Shown one piece after another: positions 1 through 8,961 of a stretch of 64,000 bases of DNA (positions within the stretch are counted from its first letter, which is position 1; every line of letters begins with the position of its first letter). The position numbers and the translations under genes are program-made. The notes below the pieces were generated by a model. The model was not told the DNA's origin. It ran no database searches and saw only the letters and a list, made by a program, of their open reading frames with translations. Origin of the DNA: Choristoneura fumiferana (taxonomy: Eukaryota > Arthropoda > Insecta > Lepidoptera > Tortricidae). The stretch is taken from positions 5,132,682 to 5,196,681 of the forward strand of contig NC_133501.1 of NCBI RefSeq assembly GCF_025370935.1, written 5' to 3'.

Positions 1-160
1 GGTATTATACGTTGCCAACCTAGAGGCCTAAGATGAAACCTAAGTGCCAGTTATTCACCGGCTGTCTTACTCTAACGCCGAAACACGACTGTGCAAGCAC
101 TCTGCTTCACTCAGGATACTAGCAGATGGTGGTAGCAATCTGGTCGGACTTCACAATTTT
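1..160 (-). mobile_element. A-tailed retroposon-like repeat (family F2), truncated by window edge
   Basis: The stretch matches the interior of the copy at 14545-14822 (shared GCCAACCTAGAGGCCTAAGA and the 'accggctgtcttactct' block), with indels. Sense copies at 8630, 30228 and 50405 end in poly(A), which suggests retroposition. The class is unresolved. Confidence 0.7.
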
Positions 161-1071
161 TACCACCTGCAAAACTATTACACTACACTTACTCGTATAT
201 TCCACTAATTTACAACTATACCTAATACAAAAAATACGTAAAAGGTGATCATCTCACGAAGCGAGCGCAAAACGAACGAGCTAAAATCGAAACGTACGGC
301 ACCGACGGCAGCGCAGCCTTGACTAAAGAAAACTTAATCCTCCTTAAATTATCAGTGTGTGCGTGCGGCGAGTGTGTGCCTGACGGTGCCAACTAGCGCA
401 CACACGCGCGCGATATACTTATGTTCGTAGTGAGCCTACTTGTTCTCTTTTACTATGCTGACGATTGGCTCATTTAGTTCTTTAACCAATAACAAAGGAG
501 ACGTAAATGTCAAAGTTGTCAAACGAACCTCACGACACTAGCGCCATCTAGATTGTCACAGAAAACACTCGTTTATTAAAGAAAAACTAATGATACTATG
601 ATGTCAACGATAATGAGGGCTATCGCGTATGAATTCGCCGCTAGAGGCGTTAGTGTAGCGTGAGGTCTCCGAAATGTCAAATCTCATAGTTTTTGGGTGA
701 CCTACGCGGGTTTATTTATAATTAGAATAATTTTGTGAATATTTTGCAATATCTGAAATTAATTACTGTGGCAAATATGCGTTCCGGGGCAATGAATGTC
801 TGTGTTTTGAGACAGTTTTGTCTTTCGGAAACCTTTGTCCTCCCTTTTTTCCGAACACAACGGGAACTACGCAACACTGTAGTTGCTCGATATTTTTATG
901 TTACGGTTTTAAGGTGTATTAAATATGATTTTAATCTAAACTTTGTTTTCACGCCCGTAATAACAGACTTTGAAAGCCATACATAAAAACCTCACGCTAC
1001 AGTGCGCCATCTAGTGAGACAAAAAACGATAGCTATCATTGTCTTTAATTTTTTTTTGTTTACTTTTACAG
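161..1071. other. No gene seen; intron or upstream flank of the eight-Cys gene
   Basis: I see no hydrophobic ATG exon followed by a donor in this stretch. It is probably intron 1 of the gene whose first visible exon begins at 1072. The only long frame (735-986) has no codon or protein character that supports it. Confidence 0.4.
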
Positions 1072-1315
1072 GGTAGAGGGGGTGGAGGATCGACTGACGT
1101 GGTAAAGGGTGACGGACTTGTCACATGCGTCAAAGATCTCTTCAAGGATGTCAAGAAAGACAAGAACATTGACCAAACCACAGTCACTGCCGTCCTCGAC
1201 ATCAATATCCCTCGCAATTTCGATGGCCTGATGGATTTCAGCATCAAGGTCGTGCAGGCTCTCGGCTCCATCATTGACCTGTTCATCTCTGGGCTTGGAT
1301 CTATTCTTGTCAGAA
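1072..1315 (+). CDS. Eight-Cys gene, first visible coding exon
   Basis: The acceptor TTTTACAG ends at 1071 and the donor GTATGT starts at 1316. It enters in phase 0 and leaves with one base over, giving 81 codons. One cysteine (LVTCVKD) lies in a Lys/Asp-rich stretch. Confidence 0.85.
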
Positions 1316-4300
1316 GTATGTGTTTCAACTTCAACTTTTTTGTTTTTGGCAACCGGTCGCTTTAGGTTAGCAACCAATATGCCAATGCTTCTGCTGACAG
1401 CAACAAAAGTGTATATTATGTTTGACCAGTTTTTAAACAGTTTCTTTAAACGATGGATGCCGTATATTTTAAAAGTGTAAACAAAGACGACATTTATCCG
1501 ACCACAGGCATTCAATGATGTGAAAACCTAGAACCTCTTGCAAAATAATTAATCTGTTCGGTAAATCGATTAATTTATTAATTGAATAGACCAAAATATT
1601 TTTGTCTATTTTATTATTTACAATACTTGATTTCATTCCAAAGACTGTTTATTCAATCATAAAAGCAGCAACTGTTATTTAATTTTAAGGAAAGTAAATA
1701 AAAATCGCTTATTCATCTGCGCATTAATCGATTTTTAAAATGTCAAATTTTCCACCATCTCTATGCTAGTCTATGCTACTACAGATTATACACATGTTTC
1801 AATCAAGAAATAACGTCAGATTTTGACGAAGATTTTTCAAATGAAAAACAAATATTGAAATCAAGTGAATTTTGGTGAGAAAAGTGATTAGACAGCTAGT
1901 TAAAAGACACGAATTATAGATAAATGTGTCATTGATTCGATCCAGTGAGTGTTTATACAAGAATTTTGATGAAATCGGTTTGTTTACACTTTTAATAAAT
2001 TGGATAGGCATAACGATAGAGTGCTTGTTGCGTAGGTAGGTACAATCCGTGAGCTCTTAGAAAAAACTTCGGGTTTCGGGGGAAATCGGAAGGATTCGTT
2101 AGTAGAAAATGACAATTGTCTTTTTGACTTAGTAGCAATCCATCACGCGAAGAGGGCACTCGTTGTGTTTTGATTGATTTATATAGAGCAGTTAAATCCA
2201 CCACTTACTTATTGAGTGTTTTATTTTTCGAAAAATTGATTTCCATGGGTAGTCAGCTTAAACAGGGTATTTCTGTAAATATTCAATTACGGGAAATTGT
2301 TTATATTGTATATTATAAATATTTTGTAAAGAAGCTGAAAGTTTCTAGAAAAGCGTTGATCGTAAATATTTTAAGAAGGTTCAAGACCGAGTTATAGAAG
2401 CAACGGGGATTTCGAACAGTACATTCAACGAATATTAAACAAAAGCAGACCAAAAAAATCATTTGACGTACCCAAGATAAGTAGATACAGTATAACAACA
2501 GCTCTATATACTTCCAAATAAAAGTAGTGTGTTAAGGAGGGGTGTTCTCTATTTATTACATTAACTTGCATCTAAATAGTACATTTTGGGTATATTTTTT
2601 ATGTAATTGTTTTCAATATTTTTAAAGGTATACCCGACATTTTGACTCTCAGTTAGTTTACATCATTATCAGCCGTAGGAGCAACAAACTCTTTATTAGG
2701 ACGTCCACTGTTGGACATAGGCCTTCCCCCAGTCCCCCACGTCCATCCATCCATCCATCCCAGTCTATATACGTCCCACTGCTGGGCACAGGCCTCCTCT
2801 TCCAGAACAAGTGGGCTTGGGCCATAGTTCCCACGTGGGCCCAGTGCGGATTGGGAACTGCACACGCACCATTGAATTGCTTTGCAGGTTTGTCCAGGTT
2901 TCCTCACGATGTTTTCCTTCACCGCAAAGCTCGTGGTAAATATCAAATGTAATTCCGCACATGAATTTCGCGAAACTCAGAGGTGCGAGCCGGGGTTTGG
3001 ACCCACGACCCTCTGCTTGAGAGGCGATAGGTCAAACCACTATGCCACCACGGCTTACGTCCCCCACATAGCTTTAACTAACCGGGTCCGGTAGGGTTCC
3101 GGCAGGTATAGACTGGAATGAACGACAGTTGATTGTAATGCTTTTCTTTGTTTCTAAACGAACTATTCTTCTATAGTCTTTGGCTGCATCTTGAGATACA
3201 TCGTCTGCGTGAGTGGTGGTTCCAGGAACAGCAACACCTTCGTCTGTCAAAAGGCCTACTTCGACAGATTCGGTGTTACCGTCAGTGGTGATGGGTGGGA
3301 CGACCTCGCCAATGGTTTCAAGGTCACAACTGCTTCGAATGATGTACATGTCATTCGGAACTCCTACATTGAGGGTACGTTATTAAAAATACAACAACAA
3401 TAGCTATACTATTAATATTACTTAATTGTTTCGTAATGGCTACTGAACCCTATTTAAGGCGTATCCGACACGCTCTTGGCCGGTTATTTAAATAATTATT
3501 TTCTTGCAGCCAGTGGCAGTCTAAGCGGCAGCGTGAAGGTCTGCTTCGATCAAATCGATGCTTTGCTGAAAATCTGCAGTAAGGGCTCTAAGGTTTCTGA
3601 CGACGACATGGCCTCAGTCATGACGACCGTCACCATCCTCCTTGGTGGCTTCGCCAACAGCTGGTCCCCGGGTCTTGGGAAGCAAATCTGTGACAACATG
3701 ATTCCAGTCACTAACAGCTGTTTGATGAAGAACAACTATCCAGGTGATTTTTAGCACAATAATACTAGGTATCATACCATTATAGGTACTAAAAAAAGTC
3801 ATAGTGATGACTGACTGCTTACCAAGGGATTTTATTATGGTGCCTCCCACATTGGTAAAAAATGTTATATAACACCATGTAAAAATAAACTTTATTTATA
3901 CTATCTATCATCCAAAAATAAAACTATATATAAACTAAACTAATGTTGCAAAATAAAAATGTCATCCAAATTTTCTGCTTTAGGCATTGACCCCAAGACA
4001 CTGGCAGCATTACCTCTCTGAACTGTTATTCCTAATCTTTGCGAGAGGTAAGTGCCAGCCCTGGGGTCGCCTGAAGCCAAAACCAGACGAGTAGATATTA
4101 AGTCCTTCATATTTTTTTTTGTGTCTTCCGACCATGGTTTTAAAAGTTGTATAACATGATAACAATGTATAACATTTGTAACAATGTTATAAAACAAATA
4201 CGTAACGTTACATAACATAAATAACAGCCAATGTGGGAGCACCATTACTGTGAGAATGTTCTACGGTGGGTCAGAAATCAAATGGTTCGACTGTACCTTA

Positions 4301-5805
4301 AAGCTGCCTGTACTCCGGAGCGGAACGAGGGGGTAATGCGGAGTGGAGTTGCGGACTGTGTCTGTCCATAGGCACTACATACATAGGCTAGATAGCAGAG
4401 AGGCGCGAGAAAGTTATGCGGAGCGGGGTTGCGAGGCACGGATCTAGTAATGCGGATTCGCGGACTATTTTTCCATTCGCGAAGCTTCTCCGCTTCTCCA
4501 CTCGCGCTCGTTTCTCCGGCTCACTCCTCCGCTACTCTTCCTCGCTCCTCTTTTTCGCTTCACTTCCCTATTTCGAACGACAGTATTTTTAAGAAAGTTA
4601 CCAACTCCCTATCTACTGATTTTGTGCAATTCTTTTGGTGGATATTTGTCTCGCTCACTGCTCTGATGCCTCGGTCTGCCCCAGTAAACAGGCAGCCTAA
4701 GACGCAAATCTTCAAACAGTGTGTGTTGCTAGCGATGACATATGGATCCGAGACGTGGTGCTTCACTATAGACCTTATAAATAGGCTCAGAGTTGCTCAG
4801 TGAGCTAAAGGGAGAGAGAGGGCTATGTTCGGGGTTTCTCTACGGGATCGAATCATAAATAGAAGAACGAGGATCACCGCGGCTATGTGGTGACATGGCC
4901 AAGTAAATTAGCTCATTGAAGGGCAAAAGGTAGGCCATATAGCACGAAGAACAGATGGCCTTGGGGCCGAAAAGTTCTCGTTTGGAGTCCACGGATCGGC
5001 AAAGGGTCATTAGGGCGTTTTTAGGGTTCCGGAGCCAAAATGCCAAAAAAGGAACCCTTATAGTTTCGCCATGTCTGTCTGTTTGTCTGTGTGTCTGTCC
5101 GTCCGCGGCTTTTTTAGGGACTATCAATGCTAGAAAGCTGTAATTTTGCAAGGATATATAGTTAAACTATGCCAACAAAATGGTATAATTGAAAATTGAA
5201 AAAAAAATTTTTTTTAGGATACCTCCCGTAGACGTAAGGTGGGGTGATTTTTTTTCTCATCCAAACCTATAGTGTGAGAAATCGTTGGATAGGTCTTTTA
5301 AAACTATTAGGGGTTTGCTAAGACGATTTTTCGATTCAGTGATTAATTTGCGAAATATTCAACTTTAAAGTGCAAATTTTCATTAACACACTTTTGCTGA
5401 CATGGTAAAAGATTGTTACAGCTTCTAGGTTATCTAGTAGAAATACAGGAAGACTATAGGAATTCTGAAATATCATCAAATTCTACAGCCCAATTCATAA
5501 AAAAATGTGACCACCAGAATTCTGGCGAGTGAAGTGCTCCAATACTGATCCTAAACGAAGCGTAAAACGAGATGGTTAGAATTTCTTAAGCCGCGGATTC
5601 ACGGTGGAAGCAACTGGCGCTCTTTGGGGGAGGCTTATGTCCAATAATGGACGTCCTATGGATGATTATGATGATGGAAAACTAACCAATGTTTTCTTTT
5701 TCAGCTTTCACCTCGCAAAACACAATCTACGTGACCATCGAGACGGCCACTGGCGACGAAGCACCCTGGACAAAAGGAACCACTACCACCGTCGTCAACA
5801 ACTAA
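1072..5805 (+). CDS. Unrecognised secreted-type eight-Cys protein, 3' four coding exons (partial gene)
   Basis: Joining 1072-1315, 3177-3374, 3510-3743 and 5705-5805 gives 777 nt, that is 258 residues plus TAA, with all three junctions in phase 1 and consensus GT-AG borders. Residues 1-8 are Gly-rich (GRGGGGST). Residues 15-50 are charged and helix-like. Residues 57-93 are strongly hydrophobic and amphipathic. Cysteines lie at about 19, 85, 92, 106 and four more in exon 3 (VCFDQ, KICSK, QICDN, NSCLM), eight in all, fitting an extracellular disulfide protein. The tail is Thr-rich (KGTTTTVVNN). The first visible exon starts in phase 0, as does exon 2 of the gene at 20300, so a signal-peptide exon probably lies left of the window. 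I do not recognise the family. The exon structure is firm; the secreted role and a link to silk are inference. Confidence 0.85.
2030..2530 (+). mobile_element. Decayed DNA-transposon fragment with transposase N-terminus
   Basis: The frame from 2170 reads IQLREIVYIVYYKYF and then, after a stop, an ATGIS-like helix-turn-helix segment. This resembles the N-terminal DNA-binding part of Tc1/mariner-like transposases from Lepidoptera. Several stops break it. A second copy lies in reverse at about 41110-41935, so the two define a repeat family of at least 500 bp. Confidence 0.6.
2690..2756 (-). mobile_element. RTE-type LINE 3' tail fragment
   Basis: The reverse strand carries the usual end, GGCCTATGTCCAACAGTGGA followed by an RTE tail. 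It abuts a SINE-A. Confidence 0.6.
2757..3057 (-). mobile_element. tRNA-derived SINE (SINE-A)
   Basis: In sense orientation the head is AGCCGTGGTGGCATAGTGG, with a pol III A box near GTGGCATAGTGG and a B box near GGGTCCAAACCC. The tail is CAGTGGGACGTATATAGACT. Related copies lie at 7664, 15755, 27772, 30125, 35125, 49582 and 51713. Confidence 0.85.
3177..3374 (+). CDS. Eight-Cys gene, second visible coding exon
   Basis: The acceptor TTCTATAG ends at 3176 and the donor GTACGT starts at 3375. It is a phase 1-1 exon of 66 codons. It begins by completing an Ile codon and carries three Cys (FGC, IVCVS, FVCQK). Confidence 0.85.
3410..3487 (+). mobile_element. 3' end of the AGGGTTCCG element (family F3)
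   Basis: It carries the family's terminal block TTTCGTAATGGCTACTGAAC and CCGACACGCTCTTGGCCGG. It stops 22 bp before the acceptor of the next exon, so the element nearly touches the splice site. Confidence 0.75.
3510..3743 (+). CDS. Eight-Cys gene, third visible coding exon
   Basis: The acceptor TTTCTTGCAG ends at 3509 and the donor GTGATT starts at 3744. It is a phase 1-1 exon of 78 codons. It holds four of the eight Cys and an SDDDM acidic turn. Confidence 0.85.
3965..4149 (-). mobile_element. LINE ORF2 C-terminal fragment
   Basis: The reverse frame reads SGDPRAGTYLSQRLGITVQ and RGNAASVLGSMP. This is the C-terminal signature of a non-LTR retrotransposon polyprotein and is shared with the fragment at 40200-40560. 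It lies in the intron of the eight-Cys gene. Confidence 0.7.
4680..5015 (+). mobile_element. RTE-type LINE reverse-transcriptase 3' fragment
   Basis: Broken frames give MTYGSETWCFT and pieces resembling the copy at 18915-19375, including the 'agaacagatggcc' block. Frameshifts and stops show decay. Confidence 0.65.
5018..5390 (+). mobile_element. Family F3 element, 5' part
   Basis: It starts at TTTTAGGGTTCCGGAGCCAA. It then carries the pyrimidine repeat of 'tgtctgtctg' type, the 'gactatcaatgctagaaagctg' block and the 'cgttggataggtctttt' block. The 3' third is missing. Confidence 0.75.
5585..5672 (+). mobile_element. RTE-type LINE tail
   Basis: GGGGGAGGCTTATGTCCAAT is followed by an ATGATGATGG tail. 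It lies 32 bp before the last coding exon of the eight-Cys gene. Confidence 0.6.
5705..5805 (+). CDS. Eight-Cys gene, last coding exon and stop
   Basis: The acceptor TTTTTCAG ends at 5704. It enters in phase 1 and ends at TAA 5803-5805. It encodes AFTSQNTIYVTIETATG and a Thr-rich end with no cysteine. Confidence 0.8.
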
Positions 5806-6130
5806 GATACTTATGAAAAAAGCGTGTTTGAATATACAAATTAATTAATTATTATTTATTTATTTAATCGTATGGCGTAAAAACATTAAACAGTTACACT
5901 AAAAAAAAAAAAAACAAATAATAAACTACTACATCTTACATAATATATTTAGTTAAGGTTTCTTAGGTAAGTTTTCTTTGTCTTCTTCTTATTAGTAAGT
6001 ATTATTTTATTTAAATCATTGAATAAACTACTTGAAAAGATTGTTTTCCATAAAAAATTGTGTGATGTACCTATGTGTAATAAATAAATAGCAGAGTTTA
6101 GAGAATGTTTTATTTTCTTCACTACATAAT
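5806..6130 (+). terminator. 3' UTR and poly(A) signals of the eight-Cys gene
   Basis: AATAAA occurs at 5920-5925, 6022-6027 and 6079-6084 in AT-rich sequence. Which one is used cannot be decided from the sequence. Confidence 0.55.
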
Positions 6131-6180
6131 GGTTTCATGTTATAACTTTCAGAATGAAAGACTGCTATGAAAAAAAAATG

Positions 6181-6377
6181 TATAACAAAAAATTTAACCG
6201 ACTACAAAAAAAACATGAAAATAATTTTCTACCAGTCTGAAATCGGTGCCTCGGTGCGTAGGTAAGGTGGACGACTATTGGTCCACTCGTGCTGGCTCGT
6301 GCTGGCTGAGGCACCGACTTCAGACTGGTAGAAAATTATTGAATGGTTTTTTGTAGTCGGTTCAATTCTTTGTTATA
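6181..6377. mobile_element. Palindromic MITE
   Basis: The inverted arms begin TATAACAAAAAATTTAACCG and end in the reverse complement, with 'aatcggtgcctc' and 'gaggcaccgactt' facing across a short loop. The same family forms the longer hairpin at 62171-62429 and half copies at about 16970-17062 and 61127-61220. Confidence 0.75.
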
Positions 6378-6689
6378 ATTTTTTTTTTCAAGCTTTTTAG
6401 TGTAAAATGTCCAAGATATATAATTCAATGTCAACTGCTCATCACCTTGTACGAAAAATTGCCTTTTTCGATACAGACATGTTCATTATTGAGGAGTCCT
6501 GGTGCTTCATCACTCGTTTCATTTCACCATATGCATTACGATGAGCTAGTCTAAGTGAATAATTATAATAAAAATGTCAACTGTTCAGAATAAATTAAAA
6601 TGAGGATAATAATAATTAAATAATTTTATTACAGTAAAAATAATCCGTTATAATACAAAAACACATTTCTGTCAACCATTGTTTCAATT

Positions 6690-7060
6690 CTTGTTTAAAT
6701 CGGGGTAATGGCTAGTCTCCAACGTTGCGGTAAGTGACTAAATATTGTTATGGACATTATATGACAGTTCTTGGAATATAACGCACTTTTACTCGTACAT
6801 GTCGGTAATAGAATCTTTTTTGTTTTCTGAACCATTGAGGATAGGTAGCGACAAAAACACAGTCTCCAGGATGTATATGCTGGGCAAAGATAACAAATAC
6901 AGCCTCCTGAAGAGAGGCCGACATGGTTCCAGAGGAGCAACGTCACAAAGAGCTCTAATACACTTCTTTTGACTGATAAAAGCTTGCTTTATATCAGTGT
7001 AGTTTCCCCATATAATTATGCCATATCCAATGATTAAAACCACGTTATGTACCTATAAAA
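6690..7060 (-). mobile_element. LINE reverse-transcriptase C-terminal fragment
   Basis: The reverse frame 7043-6789 reads IIIWGNYTDIKQAFISQKKC, then IRALCDVAPLEPCRPLFRRL. This is the usual C-terminal region of Jockey/CR1-like reverse transcriptases (WGN, QKKCIR, CRPLF). No full ORF remains. Confidence 0.75.
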
Positions 7061-7070
7061 GGAAACTCTG

Positions 7071-7660
7071 GAATTGGCTTCGGATGGTATTAAAGAAAAA
7101 CTTGGAAGAGGGGGATGATTGTTTGGGTTGTCAAAAAAAGGATGATGCAAGAATAGCAAGTTTGGGTGTTCAAAAAGGGAAATTGTAATGAATGGGCGAT
7201 CGGTGATTTAAAAACAGATATCAGATTGTATATTGCGGCACCATTGTTGAAAATAATAAACCATTCAACGAAAAGGAGTAAGGTTGTTTTAATAATTATG
7301 TCGATGGCCGATCGTAAAATCCGCCACATTACGAAATTCCTAGGCATCTTTTGAAATTTCATGATATGCCTAAACGTTGGCGATGAGAGCAACGCATTCG
7401 TCGATATTCCTAGCTCTATACCGGGCACATTGTAATATGCCAAAAAAAAGAAAAAAATTATACTACGAGCGAAGCGAAGAGTTGTTAATATAAACGGCCG
7501 CAACCTTTCGCATCCTTCTACGTTGAGTGGTTTCTGAGATTAGCGTGTTCAAACGCACAAGCAAACAGACAGACAGACAATAATTCTAAATTCGTTGTTT
7601 TGGGTTCTATGGCGCTTGTATAAGCCCCTAGTAACATTTTTTCTCAAATATTTCCAATGT
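7071..7660. other. No gene seen
   Basis: AT-rich sequence with open frames on both strands (such as 7503-7090 reverse) that show no family signature. The 'cgagcgaagcgaagagt' block and the 'caaacagacagacagac' stretch look like repeat debris. Confidence 0.35.
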
Positions 7661-7663
7661 TAT

Positions 7664-7992
7664 CATCATCATCCCAGCCTATATACGACCCACTGCTGGG
7701 CACAGGCCTCCTCTCAGAACAAGAGGGCTTGGGCCATAGTTCCCACGCGGGCCCAGTGCGGATTGGGAACTTCACACGCACCATTGAATTGCTTCGCAGG
7801 TTTGTGCAGGTTTCCTCACGATGTTTTCCTTCACCGCAAAGCTCGTGGTAAATTTCAAATGTAATTCCGCACATGAATTTCGAAAAACTCAGAGGTGCGA
7901 GCCGGGGTTTGAACCCACGACCCTCTGTTTGAGAGGCGATAGGTCAAACCAATAGGCCACCACGGCTTCAAACCACTAGGCCACCACGGCTA
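7664..7992 (-). mobile_element. SINE-A with tandemly doubled 5' end
   Basis: A near-full copy in reverse. Its tRNA-like head is present twice at 7944-7992: 'caaaccaataggccaccacgg' is followed at once by 'caaaccactaggccaccacgg'. Confidence 0.85.
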
Positions 7993-8029
7993 TTTCGGTA
8001 CATTTCCAATGTACAGACACCGAATTTCT

Positions 8030-8190
8030 ACAGATTTATTATAATGTATATACAGAAGAGAATAATAGAATTGCAAAAAAATGAAAATGAAAAATTGAAA
8101 TTGAATAATTGAATTTGAATTGGAATTTTAGGTATACCTACCTAATTGTTGGCAATAAACGCATTTTCTTTCTTTCTTTCTTTAATTGAT
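8030..8190 (+). repeat. AT-rich repeat tail with (TTTC)n
   Basis: A 'ggcaataaacgcattttc' end is followed by four TTTC units, like a LINE 3' terminus. The coding part is absent. Confidence 0.4.
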
Positions 8191-8629
8191 TTTTACATAT
8201 AAAAAATTTGTCTCGTATCCTTAAAACGATTGACGTTTTGAATTGAAACAAAAGACTGTCGTCTTGCAGGCCTACCTACTGACTATATTTTGAATCCTAT
8301 TTTATGGTAGGTACACAACATTATCATTACATAGCATGTTTAAGATTAAATATGTTTACTGTTATAATTGGGCCAATCAACTTTTTACCGACACTAATCT
8401 GTCATTTTTGTAAGTAATCATGTTTTTTCTGTAATTTAATAGATGGTGTACATGAATACATGCCATCCTACGTAAGTTCAACCTATTAAACCGTGAAATA
8501 TCTTGTTGGAAGTACGATTTTTTGGTAACGCCAGAGACAATTTTGGTAACGCAGGAGACGGCCAAAGTGTCGGTAAAATAGTTGATTGGCCCAATTTTGA
8601 CATTGTAGAGTTTAATGATAACACTAGAT
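8191..8629. other. No gene seen
   Basis: It contains an imperfect inverted pair, 'attgggccaatcaactttttaccgaca' at about 8368 and its reverse complement ending near 8596, which probably bounds a 230-bp MITE. Nothing coding is recognised. Confidence 0.4.
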
Positions 8630-8873
8630 AGACCTTGTGCAAGGTCCGCCCGGATTGCTACCACCATCTTGCTCGCTAATCCTGCCGTGAAGCAGCAGTG
8701 CTTGCACTGTTGTGTTTCGACGTGGAGAGTAAGACAGCCGGTGAAATTACTGGCACTTGAGGTATCCCCCTGGTGTTGCAGGTGTTTATGGGTGGTGGTG
8801 ATCTCTTACCATCAGGAGGCCCACTTGCTCGTTTGCCATCCAGTAGAATATAAAAAAAAAAAAAAAAAAAAAA
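8630..8873 (+). mobile_element. A-tailed retroposon (F2)
   Basis: A sense copy ending in 'tttgccatccagtagaatat' and about 20 A. It begins 27 bp downstream of the stop codon of the small Cys-rich peptide gene (minus strand), so it may form part of that gene's 3' flank. Confidence 0.75.
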
Positions 8874-8899
8874 ACTGCAGATGTCGTTGACCATTTCGT

Positions 8900-8961
8900 T
8901 TAGCGTCCACATTTGTCGTCGCATTCATCTTTGCACTTGTGCTTGCTGCATCCATGATAAT
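8900..8961 (-). CDS. Cys-rich peptide gene, exon 3 and stop
   Basis: The acceptor (minus) is TTTTGCAG at 8969-8962. It enters in phase 1, completing a His codon, and encodes YHGCSKHKCKDECDDKCGR then TAA at 8902-8900. Confidence 0.75.

Larger units (their letters stand above)
1316..3176 (+). other. Intron of the eight-Cys gene with transposon debris
   Basis: It contains AT-rich unique sequence (1370-2030), a fossil transposase piece (2030-2530), an RTE-type LINE tail in reverse (2690-2756) and a reverse SINE-A (2757-3057). Confidence 0.7.

Noticed and set aside
735..986. Open frame with ATG upstream of the eight-Cys gene as its first exon
   Set aside because: No signal-peptide shape and no donor at the right phase; the first exon more likely lies outside the window.
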